64,000 bases of DNA, taken from positions 1 to 64,000 of the forward strand of contig NZ_BIMD01000028.1 in NCBI RefSeq assembly GCF_004000905.1, given 5' to 3'. The stretch comes from Paenibacillus humicus NBRC 102415 (GTDB taxonomy: Bacteria > Bacillota > Bacilli > Paenibacillales > Paenibacillaceae). The translations under genes were made by a program, and so were the position numbers. The notes beneath the pieces were generated by a model that saw only the letters and a program-made list of their open reading frames with translations, was not told the DNA's origin and did not search any database. Below are positions 29,263 to 37,733 of this stretch, piece after piece (position 1 is the first letter of the stretch; each line of letters begins with the position of its first letter).

Positions 29263-30351
29263 TTAAAAGGCAGGAGCAGGTGATTCGTCTATTTTCATAC
29301 GGAGCAAGCTATAAGGCTTCTGCCGCAGGTCATATCCATAATGAAATCTGGCCTGCCGATGCAATTGGTTCACGGTGAAATATAAGTATTGATCTGGACC
29401 AATCGCAAAAGTATCCGGCCATAAAATTCTCGGATCATGTGCGATCGTTTCCATGATGCCGTTGGGCAATATCTTTCGAATACTGTTGTTTTCATAATCT
29501 CCAACATAAAGGGTTCCTTTTGCACCGGTGAACATTCCATCTGAAGCTCCTTTTTCTCCCCCATACTTCACGTGATCCTGTACATTCATATCCGGTATCG
29601 TTCGGTCTCTTAGGACTTCCGTTGAAATCGAGTACAGCTGTCGACTGGAGAGAGGACAAAAATACAAAATCTTGCCGTCCGGGGAAATCGCTATACCATC
29701 CGAGGCTAATCTAAAGGGTGAAGTAGATCCATCTTTGTTGCGGTTCATCAGGATTTCGCCTTCGACTTTCGGTAAAAAAAAGAGATCGGGCGAAGTTGAA
29801 TTTGCCCCGTTCAACCGTCTCCAGGCATATCCCGTTTCTAAATCAACGACAATAATGGCCCCCGGTCCTCGGGTAGACGAATCCGTTATATAAGCATAAC
29901 CTGATTTCCCAACACGAAAATCAAATCGGACATCATTCAGATAAGTGGTTGGCAGGACAACATCCTCTGTAAATGTAAATACGCTTCTTATGGTATTTGT
30001 ATTTAAATCGACAGCGACTAACTTCGCCCCCCCTTTGATGGGTTCTGAAAAATTAGGAGCCCCCGTATCCAGTACCCAAAGCGTTCCCTTTCCATCCGCA
30101 AAGACACTTTGGACACTAATGAAGGACGTTGTGATTGTCGATTGGCTTGCCAAATTAGCTTCTAAACTAGGATAAGGCTGCAAGGTTCCGCAAACGATTT
30201 CAGCCACCGTAAATTCAACATCGTCTCCCCATTTTGGAAAACAAATAAAAACTCGTCCGGTTTCAGAAACAGCAACGCCTGTAGGCATGGCTCCGTAAAA
30301 TAAAAAAAACGCCTCAAGCTTTCCGAAATACCTTTCACTCGGCAACGTCAT
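29263..30351 (-). CDS. yellow/major-royal-jelly-family protein (L-dopachrome tautomerase-related)
   Basis: 362 aa from ATG 30351, which has AGGAGG 9 nt upstream. Several features fit a beta-propeller of the yellow/MRJP family: PTGVAVSETGRVFICFPKW near the start, the SVFADGKGTLWVLDTG strand, VVDLETGYAWRRL, and GIAISPDGKILYFCPLSSRQLYSI. Bacterial members are usually annotated as L-dopachrome tautomerase-related and their function is not established. There is no signal peptide from this start, so it is probably cytoplasmic. Isolated gene, AT-richer than its neighbours, next to a gene remnant; possible transfer. Confidence 0.75.
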   Translation of the reverse strand: MTLPSERYFGKLEAFFLFYGAMPTGVAVSETGRVFICFPKWGDDVEFTVAEIVCGTLQPYPSLEANLASQSTITTSFISVQSVFADGKGTLWVLDTGAPNFSEPIKGGAKLVAVDLNTNTIRSVFTFTEDVVLPTTYLNDVRFDFRVGKSGYAYITDSSTRGPGAIIVVDLETGYAWRRLNGANSTSPDLFFLPKVEGEILMNRNKDGSTSPFRLASDGIAISPDGKILYFCPLSSRQLYSISTEVLRDRTIPDMNVQDHVKYGGEKGASDGMFTGAKGTLYVGDYENNSIRKILPNGIMETIAHDPRILWPDTFAIGPDQYLYFTVNQLHRQARFHYGYDLRQKPYSLLRMKIDESPAPAF

Positions 30352-30533
30352 GAATAAAATCCTCCTCAACAGGTTCGAACTGCTATCACTTATATATGAC
30401 TGAATGAGGGGCTTCAAGTGCCCGGGTAATAAAATTTTTTACGGAAATGCCCCGGGACGTCGCCCGGCTTGCCCTGCTGCGCTCCTGCTTGCGCCGCGCT
30501 GTGGTGCTGAAGAACTTCGGTTAAGCAGAAGAA

Positions 30534-30563
30534 AGAGGGAGGCCCCCTTAAGGGCCTCCCTCT
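30534..30563 (-). terminator. long stem-loop, probable terminator
   Basis: Perfect 12-bp inverted repeat AGAGGGAGGCCC / GGGCCTCCCTCT with a six-base loop. On the minus strand it is followed by TTTCTTCTGCTT, so it would serve the small gene at 30695. Confidence 0.55.
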
Positions 30564-30694
30564 CGCTTGTCAAGATTCGCGGCGCGGGTCCGTCCAATCA
30601 AGCGCGTCCGCCGACGTGCAAAAGGTCTCCTTGAAAGGAGGCCATTTCCGCAGTCTGCTTATAATTATCGGCGTAAGTTCAGAAAACTACCCTT

Positions 30695-30976
30695 TTATTG
30701 TTGGTCCGGCAGACGCAATGCGTTTGCCGAAGTTTGCGCTTGATCTAAAAATTCCTCTGCTTGGGTCAATTGCTGCCGGGCCGTCTCCAGGGCTTGTGAA
30801 TTTGTTGCCGCATTAGATTCACTTATCGAGCTTATCGCTTGATTTAAAGCCGATTTCACCTCAGAAACCGCGTTAGATGCATGCTGCTCCAGCGCATTGC
30901 CGCTCGAGTCAAGTGCGCCTTCTGCCGGTTTTCTTGCGTTTTCGGTGCTTAGAGCCATTTTCTTTTCATTGGGCAA
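30695..30976 (-). CDS. small Ala/Ser-rich helical protein, unknown function
   Basis: 93 aa from a TTG start at 30976 with AAGGAGG 7 nt upstream. The sequence is hydrophilic and rich in Ala, Ser, Gln and Glu, and should form a long amphipathic helix or coiled coil (SEVKSALNQAISSISESNAA, ETARQQLTQAEEFLDQA). No signal peptide, membrane segment or cysteine. Divergent from the spore coat operon at 31167 and followed by a stem-loop. A spore-associated role is possible from position only. Confidence 0.55.
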   Translation of the reverse strand: MPNEKKMALSTENARKPAEGALDSSGNALEQHASNAVSEVKSALNQAISSISESNAATNSQALETARQQLTQAEEFLDQAQTSANALRLPDQQ

Positions 30977-31166
30977 GGTGATTCCTCCTTCCTTGAGCAA
31001 AGATCAGCCACTTAAACAGAACTAAGTATGCGGTTGAAATTTTGTTTATATTCTTACGCCTGCATGGGAATTATCCGACCCTACATTTCCGGCAATCCTT
31101 TTTAGAATAGGATCCGATGAATTGGAAAATCTAACGTAGTGAAAAAAAGGAGGGGATAAATTCTCA

Positions 31167-31409
31167 ATGAATACGCCAACGCTAGCGCCGCACGAATCGA
31201 TGGAACTGCATGAAGCTTTAAACTTTAAAACGCTCTGCATCGCCAAGTCAAAGCTTATGCAAGGCTTGGTCTTTGACCAAGAGCTGAAAGCTTTAATGCA
31301 GAAAGACGTCATTCAATCCACACAACAAATCTCCGAGCTGCAAGCAATCTACGCAAGAGCTCCTTTCCAAGCGCCAGTTCCGAATAGCCCCACACCTATA
31401 ACACATTAA
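31167..31409 (+). CDS. small spore-coat-associated protein (YraG/YraE-like)
   Basis: 80 aa; starts at ATG 31167 about 11 nt after AAGGAGGGG. Carries the short helical pattern MELHEALNFKTLCIAKSK, shared with the 66-aa protein at 32973, and resembles the small YraG/YraE proteins of the B. subtilis yra operon. First gene of a five-gene operon, 12 bp from the next gene. Expected in the mother cell during sporulation, from the known families; no sigma-K promoter could be assigned with confidence. Confidence 0.7.
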   Translation: MNTPTLAPHESMELHEALNFKTLCIAKSKLMQGLVFDQELKALMQKDVIQSTQQISELQAIYARAPFQAPVPNSPTPITH

Positions 31410-31421
31410 AGGGGAACGCAA

Positions 31422-31808
31422 ATGAATACTGATCATCTAGACCCGATTAATTCATTAAATATGCCGGAAATGGCAGATATGACTTTTGCAATGGACTTCC
31501 TTCTTCGTGCCAAGGAGGGTGTGCGAAATTTGTCCATCGCCCTGACGGAAACGGCTTCTCCGGATGTAAGAGCTCTGCTGCGCAATCATCTTAATCAGGG
31601 GATTGCTATGCACCAAGAAATCACGGAGCTCATGATTCGCAAAAAATGGTTCCATCCTTACGAGCTGAACGAACAGTACCAACTCGACCAGCTTTCGGCG
31701 AAAAATACGGTCATGATCGGGCAGATGAATTTGTTCCCGGAGGATACGTCGCGTAAAGGGATGTTTGATCGGACCCCAGATGAACATATTGGAGGACATA
31801 AAGCATGA
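31422..31808 (+). CDS. CotF-family spore coat protein (YraF-like)
   Basis: 128 aa with the Coat_F core: [39 protein letters not shown] and [18 protein letters not shown]. Length is normal for the family. Its last codons overlap the dehydrogenase gene by 4 bp (ATGA), so the two are translationally coupled. In B. subtilis yraF sits in the same place before adhB. Product expected in the spore coat or outer layers. Confidence 0.85.
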   Translation: MNTDHLDPINSLNMPEMADMTFAMDFLLRAKEGVRNLSIALTETASPDVRALLRNHLNQGIAMHQEITELMIRKKWFHPYELNEQYQLDQLSAKNTVMIGQMNLFPEDTSRKGMFDRTPDEHIGGHKA

Positions 31809-32941
31809 AGGCGGTAACGTATCAAGGGATTAAAAATGTCTTGGTCAAAGAGGTGCCGGATCCGAAGATTGAGAAACCGGACGATATGATCGTAAAGATC
31901 ACCAGTTCCGCCATTTGCGGTTCCGACCTTCACCTTATTCACGGGATGATCCCTAACCTTCAGGAGAACTACGTCATCGGGCATGAACCGATGGGGATCG
32001 TAGAAGAGGTAGGCCCAGGCGTGACAAAGGTAAAAAAAGGCGACCGTGTGATCATCCCGTTCAACATCGCATGCGGAGAATGCTTTTTTTGCAAAAATCA
32101 GCTGGAAAGCCAATGTGACAATTCAAACGAAAACGGGGATATGGGCGCATTTTTCGGCTACTCCGGAACAACCGGCGGATACCCTGGCGGGCAAGCCGAG
32201 TATCTGCGAGTCCCGTTCGCAAACTTTACCCACTTCAAGATTCCCGAAAACTGCGAACAACCGGACGAAAAGCTAAGCTTGATCGCCGATGCCATGACGA
32301 CGGCATTCTGGAGCGTAGATAACGCCGGCGTAAAGAATGGAGATACGGTCATCGTGCTCGGCTGCGGTCCGGTCGGACTTCTGGCCCAGAAATTCTGCTG
32401 GCTGAAAGGAGCAAAGCGGGTCATAGCCGTCGACTATGTCGATTACCGCTTACAGCATGCTAAGCGAACAAACAATGTGGAAATCGTAAACTTCGAACAG
32501 GATAAGAATATCGGCAACAATCTCAAGGAAATGACCAAAGGCGGCGCCGATGTCGTGATTGATGCGGTAGGAATGGACGGAAAGATGAGCGATCTCGAAT
32601 TTCTGGCCAGCGGTTTGAAACTGCAAGGCGGCACCATGAGCGCATTTATCATTGCGACTCAGGCTGTCCGTAAAGGCGGGACCATCCAAGTCACTGGGGT
32701 ATACGGCGGACGCTATAACGGATTCCCGCTCGGCGACATCATGGAGCGCAACGTGAATATCCGTTCCGGACAAGCTCCGGTCATTCACTACATGCCGTAT
32801 ATGTACGAGTTGGTTACGTCGGGCAAAGTGGACCCTGGAGACATTATTACGCACGTCATTCCGCTCAGCGAGGCCAAGCGCGGCTATGAAGTGTTCGATA
32901 CGAAAACGGACAACTGCATCAAAGTCGTCTTAAAGCCTTGA
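31805..32941 (+). CDS. adhB: zinc-dependent alcohol dehydrogenase (AdhB-like)
   Basis: 378 aa medium-chain dehydrogenase. Catalytic zinc ligands C38 and H60-E61 (GHEP), structural zinc cysteines C90, C93, C96 and C104, and an NAD-binding loop [12 protein letters not shown]. Best match in layout is the B. subtilis adhB gene, which also lies between CotF-like genes. The glutathione-independent formaldehyde dehydrogenase branch of the family is an alternative. Substrate unknown; association with spore coat genes suggests expression late in sporulation. Symbol given by operon synteny. Confidence 0.85.
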   Translation: MKAVTYQGIKNVLVKEVPDPKIEKPDDMIVKITSSAICGSDLHLIHGMIPNLQENYVIGHEPMGIVEEVGPGVTKVKKGDRVIIPFNIACGECFFCKNQLESQCDNSNENGDMGAFFGYSGTTGGYPGGQAEYLRVPFANFTHFKIPENCEQPDEKLSLIADAMTTAFWSVDNAGVKNGDTVIVLGCGPVGLLAQKFCWLKGAKRVIAVDYVDYRLQHAKRTNNVEIVNFEQDKNIGNNLKEMTKGGADVVIDAVGMDGKMSDLEFLASGLKLQGGTMSAFIIATQAVRKGGTIQVTGVYGGRYNGFPLGDIMERNVNIRSGQAPVIHYMPYMYELVTSGKVDPGDIITHVIPLSEAKRGYEVFDTKTDNCIKVVLKP

Positions 32942-32972
32942 ATATGGATAGATACAAGGGAGGACCATCCGA

Positions 32973-33173
32973 ATGAATTCCAATTACGCTTTGCATGAGA
33001 TGCTGGAGGTTCATGAAATGGCTGCGTTCAAGACCATCTGCATGACCAAAACCATAACCTTTCAAGCTCTGGTAACCGACCCGGAACTCATGCAAATTTT
33101 GCAGCAAGACGCACAATTATCCCAGCAGCAGCTTCAGGAGCTCAGTGGAGTGCTGTCTAAATCGACCTTATAG
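32973..33173 (+). CDS. small spore-coat-associated protein (YraE-like)
   Basis: 66 aa, paralogue of the 80-aa protein at 31167: LEVHEMAAFKTICMTKTITF lines up with ELHEALNFKTLCIAKSKLMQ. Starts at ATG 32973 after GGGAGG. Fourth gene of the operon; 11 bp to the next gene. Confidence 0.7.
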   Translation: MNSNYALHEMLEVHEMAAFKTICMTKTITFQALVTDPELMQILQQDAQLSQQQLQELSGVLSKSTL

Positions 33174-33184
33174 GAGATAAAAAC

Positions 33185-33481
33185 ATGAACACAATATTAG
33201 AACACATGACAGGGCTTCATTCGCTGACCGATGACGTGATTGCAATGGACTGTTTGATGAACGCCAAGAGCGGAGTCAGAAACTACGCCATGGCCGTGAC
33301 CGAATGTGCCACCCCCGAAATCAAGCAGATTTTGATGAAACAGCTCGACGAAGCCATAGATTCCCATGAAAAGATAACAACCTACATGATGCAGCGGGGC
33401 CTATACCATCCCTACCATATTTCAGAGCAAATTCAGCTCGATCTGAAAAACATTCAGACCGCTATGAACATTCCGTCCTGA
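33185..33481 (+). CDS. CotF-family spore coat protein (YraD-like)
   Basis: 98 aa Coat_F protein with DDVIAMDCLMNAKSGVRNYA and HEKITTYMMQRGLYHPYHI, a paralogue of the product at 31422 that lacks its C-terminal tail. TAGGAGAT lies before the ATG. Last gene of the operon, followed by a terminator. The gene order (coat, coat, adhB, coat, coat) mirrors B. subtilis yraG-yraF-adhB-yraE-yraD. Confidence 0.83.
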   Translation: MNTILEHMTGLHSLTDDVIAMDCLMNAKSGVRNYAMAVTECATPEIKQILMKQLDEAIDSHEKITTYMMQRGLYHPYHISEQIQLDLKNIQTAMNIPS

Positions 33482-33504
33482 CACCGTATTCGTATCCGTC
33501 CCGA

Positions 33505-33546
33505 CAAAAACGCGCAAAACCGCTATGGTTCAGGCGCGTTTTTTTG
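33505..33546 (+). terminator. terminator of the coat/adhB operon
   Basis: AAAAACGCGC / GCGCGTTTTT outer stem with an inner AACC/GGTT pair, followed by T7. Plus strand. Confidence 0.8.
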
Positions 33547-33628
33547 ATTTTAGCCGAAGACTCCAAGAGAATAAAATGTTCCCCGTGTCTCGATTTATTT
33601 CATTTTTTTCGCAATCATCCATTTGTCC

Positions 33629-34480
33629 TTATCCGATTTTCCAGTCGATTTTCTCCATGATGGCCTTCAGCGACCGAATATTCTCCTTGGCATACCAATC
33701 CGGCTCGGACTGGCGGCTGTGGAAGCCGATCTCGGCGGCGAGGTAACCGCCGTAATTGATGTCCTTCAGCGCTTGCAGCACCGCTTCAAAATCGCCGCGG
33801 CCGTGTCCGGGCGGCAGACGGTCGCTGTCCGAGATGTGGACATGGTGCAGCTTGTCGCCCATCCGGTATACATAATCGCTCGGCACCTCGTTGCGGTACA
33901 GGGCGTGAATCGTATCGAACATCAGCTTCACGTTGTCGTGGCCGGACTGCTCGGCGAGCAGGATCGCGTCGTCGGCCGATTCAATCAGGTTGCTGTCCGT
34001 CGGCGTCGGCTCGATCACGAGCGTGATGCCGAGCTCCTTCGCATACGGCGCAATCTGGTCGAGCGCCTCGAGACTATAATTCCAGGCCTCCGTCTGCGAC
34101 GTGCCGAACACGGCCCAGCCGGCCAGATAGATGACGGTCGGGCACTCCCAATCGTGGGCCAGCCGGAGAATGTCCTTGTAATGCTCCACGACCCAGGCGC
34201 GCTCCTCCGCTACCGGCGAGCTCGGGTTGTTGCCCGGTCCGCCGCCCGGCGCCGGAAGCATCGACGAGACGGCGAGCTTCTCCCTGCGCAGCAGGGCGAG
34301 GATGTCCCGACGGCGTTCGGCGTTGAGATGCGGGGGCCAGGCGTGGGGGCTGGCGCAGCCGATCTCAATCGCATCATAGCCGAAGCCCGCTATGCGCCGG
34401 ATCGTCTCCTCGAGTGGATACGACGGAACCCATACGGGGAAGCTGCTGTACACCCAGGTATTGAACGAAAGTCCTTTCAT
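33629..34480 (-). CDS. sugar phosphate isomerase/epimerase (AP endonuclease 2-like TIM barrel)
   Basis: 283 aa. A xylose-isomerase-like TIM barrel with the metal-site motifs in order: LVIEPTPTD, KLMFDTIHAL, HHVHISDSD and LAAEIGF. The family includes inosose dehydratase, xylulose epimerases and 3-keto-sugar isomerases, so the reaction cannot be fixed. Last gene of the long minus-strand sugar operon, 48 bp after the zinc dehydrogenase gene; likely acts in the cytoplasm on the product of the dehydrogenases. AGAGGA upstream of ATG 34480. Confidence 0.87.
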   Translation of the reverse strand: MKGLSFNTWVYSSFPVWVPSYPLEETIRRIAGFGYDAIEIGCASPHAWPPHLNAERRRDILALLRREKLAVSSMLPAPGGGPGNNPSSPVAEERAWVVEHYKDILRLAHDWECPTVIYLAGWAVFGTSQTEAWNYSLEALDQIAPYAKELGITLVIEPTPTDSNLIESADDAILLAEQSGHDNVKLMFDTIHALYRNEVPSDYVYRMGDKLHHVHISDSDRLPPGHGRGDFEAVLQALKDINYGGYLAAEIGFHSRQSEPDWYAKENIRSLKAIMEKIDWKIG

Positions 34481-34528
34481 CGGTACACGTCCTCTCGGAA
34501 GGGTAGTCTTGCTTCTTGTACGCCCGCG

Positions 34529-35563
34529 TCAGTCCCAGACAAAGACCGCTTTCTCCGTCTTGCGCTCGTCGAACATCCGGAACGCGGTCTCCGCTTCCCC
34601 GATCGGAAACGTGTGGGAAACGAGCTTCTCCACCGGAAGGCCCTTCTCCATGATGAACCTCGTGATTTCGTCATATTCGAAGATGGGAAAATACCAGGAG
34701 CCCATAACGGTGACCTGCTTGCGGATCAACTGATTGCTGGGATGGATCGTCAGTTCGCGGCATTCGCCGATGAACGCGGCGCGGCCGTGCGGCCTCAGGG
34801 CGTTCAGTGCCGTATTTTCCGCGTGCGGGCTGCCGGAGCAGTCGATCGCGGCATCGGCGCCGCGGCCTCCCGTAATCTCCATCACTCGGGCCAGCACGTC
34901 TTCCTTGCCGTTAATGACATAATCGGCACCCAGTTCCTTGGCGACCTCCAGCCGCTCGTCCAGCATGTCGACGGCGATGACGGTAGCGCCGAGCCCCTTT
35001 GCGACCATGACGCCGGCGCCCCCCATCGGGCCCATGCCGAAGATGACCAGCGTGTCGCGGCCGCTGATGGCCAGCCGCTTCTGCGCGTGGTACAGCGTGC
35101 CGACCGCATCGGTAGATACCGCTGCCACCAGGTAGCTCATGCGGTCGGGGATGCGCATGCAGTTCTCAGCCGGCACGACCATGTAGTCCGCGTCGCCGCC
35201 GTGCTGGTCAAAGCCGATGCATTTCCATTCCGGGCAAAACATCCGGTAGCCGCTCTTGCAGTGCGCGCATTCGCCGCAGCCGACGGCGAGGTACACGGCC
35301 ACGCGGTCGCCTTCCTTGAAGCGGGTTACGCCTTCGCCCACCTGCACGATTTCACCCGCCGGTTCATGACCGGGGTGGATGCAGCCGGATTTGGCCGCTT
35401 CTCCTCCAACCACCGCATCGCTGCCGTAGTACAGGCTCATATCGCTGCGGCAGATCGCGGACGCCTTCATCTTGATCAGCACTTCGCCGCCGCCCGGCGA
35501 AGGAATCGGAACTTCCCTTATTTCGACCTTCTTGTCTCCCGGAAAAACAACCGCCTTCATCAT
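34529..35563 (-). CDS. zinc-binding medium-chain dehydrogenase
   Basis: 344 aa. Catalytic zinc ligands C38, H66 and E67 (GHEPAG); structural zinc cysteines C96, C99, C102 and C110 (CGECAHCKSGYRMFC); a Rossmann motif GMGPMGGAGVMVAKGLG. Close in layout to threonine/sorbitol dehydrogenase-like enzymes acting on sugars or polyols with NAD(P). ATG with AAGGAGG 8 nt upstream. Sits between a Gfo/Idh/MocA oxidoreductase and a TIM-barrel isomerase, so a sugar-oxidation step is inferred. Substrate unknown. Confidence 0.87.
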   Translation of the reverse strand: MMKAVVFPGDKKVEIREVPIPSPGGGEVLIKMKASAICRSDMSLYYGSDAVVGGEAAKSGCIHPGHEPAGEIVQVGEGVTRFKEGDRVAVYLAVGCGECAHCKSGYRMFCPEWKCIGFDQHGGDADYMVVPAENCMRIPDRMSYLVAAVSTDAVGTLYHAQKRLAISGRDTLVIFGMGPMGGAGVMVAKGLGATVIAVDMLDERLEVAKELGADYVINGKEDVLARVMEITGGRGADAAIDCSGSPHAENTALNALRPHGRAAFIGECRELTIHPSNQLIRKQVTVMGSWYFPIFEYDEITRFIMEKGLPVEKLVSHTFPIGEAETAFRMFDERKTEKAVFVWD

Positions 35564-35583
35564 AATGAGTCCCTCCTTGGTGG

Positions 35584-36753
35584 TTAGGTTGTTACGCGTA
35601 TCCAGCGTTCCTCTTCGTGGCTCTGAAGGATGGCGTCCGTAATGCGCATGGACAGGTGTCCGTCCTCGAAAGTAGCGAAGTTCGGCCGGTCCTTGCGCGG
35701 GTCCTTACGATCGCGGATGAATGTATAATATTGAAGCATCATGTTCTTCAGCGAATCCGGCCAGCCTTCCGTATGCCCGCCGGGGTGGTGGATGGATGTC
35801 CGAGCTTCCTCCAGGAACAGCGAAGGATCCGCCATCAGAACTTCGTTCGATTTGTCCCGGTGTCCGATCCACAGACTGGCGGGCTCCTCCTGTTTCCAAT
35901 AAGCGGATTTTCGGCTGCCGTTCAACTCGAAGCTCAGCGCATTCTTACGGCCTGCGCTGGCTTGGGAAACCGTAAAGGAGCCCTTGCTTCCATCCTCGAA
36001 CCGGACGAGCACCGACGCGCAATCCTCGGTGCTGACAGGCACCTCTTCGTAGGCGGTTTCGCCGCCGTCCGTCTGCAGGCCGAACGTTGCACCGCTCGCG
36101 ATCGGCTTTTTCCGGACCGGGTGGACCGTCCACAAATCCGCGAAGACGGCCGTGATCCGCTTGCCTGTCACATACTGTACCGTATCGCACCAGTGCGAGC
36201 CGATGTCCGCGACTGCCCGCGACCTTCCGCCGATCGCTTGGTCGAGCCGCCAATTATAGTCGGTATCGAACAGCAGCCAGTCCTGCAAGTAGCTGCCGTG
36301 CACGAGATGGATCGGGCCAAGCTCGCCTTGCTTTACCATCTCGGCCAGCTGCTTCATCATCGGGTATTGCCGGTAGTTGAAATTGACGCCGTGCACGACG
36401 CCGCGATCGCGCGCCAGGCGAAGCAGTTCCGCCGACTCGCGGCTTGTCATGGCCAGCGGCTTCTCGGACAGCACATGCTTGCCCGCAGCGATAATGGCTT
36501 TGTTGATCTCGAAATGAAGGTGGTTCGGCGTGCAGTTATGCACCACGTCGATGTCTGGATGGGCCAGCAGCTCCCGATAATCGCCATAGGCAAGCGGCAC
36601 GCCAAGCTGTGCCGCTTTTTCCCGCGCCATCTCTTCGCCGTTCTGGGCGAGGGCGATGACTTCGACGAATTCGAGCCGGCGCATGGCCTCGATATGCGCC
36701 GGGCCGATAAAGCCGGTTCCGATGACGCCCGCCCGAATTTTGGGGGCCGTCAT
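35584..36753 (-). CDS. Gfo/Idh/MocA-family oxidoreductase
   Basis: 389 aa. N-terminal Rossmann fold with GVIGTGFIGPAHIEAM and the conserved EKP motif (residues 97-99, HVLSEKPLAMT), whose Lys helps catalysis; C-terminal alpha/beta domain with HWCDTVQYVTG. NAD(P)-dependent sugar or inositol dehydrogenase class. Its ATG overlaps the stop of the ABC permease gene (ATGA), so it is translated with the transporter and probably oxidises the imported sugar. Confidence 0.9.
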   Translation of the reverse strand: MTAPKIRAGVIGTGFIGPAHIEAMRRLEFVEVIALAQNGEEMAREKAAQLGVPLAYGDYRELLAHPDIDVVHNCTPNHLHFEINKAIIAAGKHVLSEKPLAMTSRESAELLRLARDRGVVHGVNFNYRQYPMMKQLAEMVKQGELGPIHLVHGSYLQDWLLFDTDYNWRLDQAIGGRSRAVADIGSHWCDTVQYVTGKRITAVFADLWTVHPVRKKPIASGATFGLQTDGGETAYEEVPVSTEDCASVLVRFEDGSKGSFTVSQASAGRKNALSFELNGSRKSAYWKQEEPASLWIGHRDKSNEVLMADPSLFLEEARTSIHHPGGHTEGWPDSLKNMMLQYYTFIRDRKDPRKDRPNFATFEDGHLSMRITDAILQSHEEERWIRVTT

Positions 36754-37733
36754 TTCTTGATCGCCTTTTTGCCGAACATCACGGCAAGGATGATGATAAG
36801 GCCCTTGATCATCATCTGCTGGGAGACGTCGAGGCCCATGATGATTAAGCCGTTGTTGATCGTGCCGATCATGATTGCGCCGACGACCGTTCCGATGATC
36901 GTGCCGACGCCGCCGAACAGGCTCGTGCCGCCGAGAATGACCGCGGCGATGACCGAGAGCTCGTCGCCTTCGCCGAAGGAAAACCGCCCGGCGTTCATCC
37001 GGCCCGCATAGAGCAGTCCTGCCAGACCGGCCATCAAGCCGGTACCAAGGAAGACGAGCAGCTTGATCCGCATCGTCTTGACGCCGGAAAAGCGGGCTGC
37101 GGTCTCATTGCCGCCCGTGGCCAGCGTCTGCCGACCGAACGACGTTTTGCGGAGCAGCACGTGGGCGATGACCGTGAACACCAGCGTCCAGATCAGCAGA
37201 ACCGGAATCGGACCTATATCGCCCGAGCCGAAGATAAAGTTGAACGTATCGTTGACGATCGGTACCGGCGCCGTGTCCGTGACCCACATGGCAAGACCCT
37301 TAACCGCCCCCATCGTACCCAGTGTCACGAGGAATGACGGGATGGCCGCCTTCGTCACCAGCATGCCGTTGACCAGCCCGACAAGAACGCCGGTTCCAAG
37401 TCCGGCGATGAGACCGCCGATGACGCCGAAGCCGTGCGAAACCGCCAGGGCGCCCGTCAGCGAAGACAAGGCAGCGATGGAGCCGACGGAGAGGTCGATC
37501 TCGCCCGTGCTGATTACGAACGTCATCGCCAGACCCATCAGCGAGATGGTCGCCGTCTGCCGCACGATGTTGAGCAGGTTGCCCGTCGTCATAAAGCCGT
37601 CCGAATACAGGGTGACGGAGAAGTAAATGAGCACGCCGATGAATGCGATATAGACGATATAGTTGCGCCATTCGAAGCCCTTGAGTCCCGCGAACGGGGC
37701 CGGCTTCGCCGGTTCAATACCCTTGGATGGCAT
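36750..37733 (-). CDS. ribose/sugar ABC transporter permease (RbsC family)
   Basis: 327 aa with 8-10 predicted membrane helices and the CUT2 permease signature GEIDLSVGSIAALSSL. Overlaps the 3' end of the ATPase gene by 20 bp, with its ribosome binding site (GAGGAGG) inside that gene, and overlaps the next dehydrogenase by 4 bp. Forms the membrane channel of the RbsABC-type importer. Confidence 0.93.
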   Translation of the reverse strand: MPSKGIEPAKPAPFAGLKGFEWRNYIVYIAFIGVLIYFSVTLYSDGFMTTGNLLNIVRQTATISLMGLAMTFVISTGEIDLSVGSIAALSSLTGALAVSHGFGVIGGLIAGLGTGVLVGLVNGMLVTKAAIPSFLVTLGTMGAVKGLAMWVTDTAPVPIVNDTFNFIFGSGDIGPIPVLLIWTLVFTVIAHVLLRKTSFGRQTLATGGNETAARFSGVKTMRIKLLVFLGTGLMAGLAGLLYAGRMNAGRFSFGEGDELSVIAAVILGGTSLFGGVGTIIGTVVGAIMIGTINNGLIIMGLDVSQQMMIKGLIIILAVMFGKKAIKK

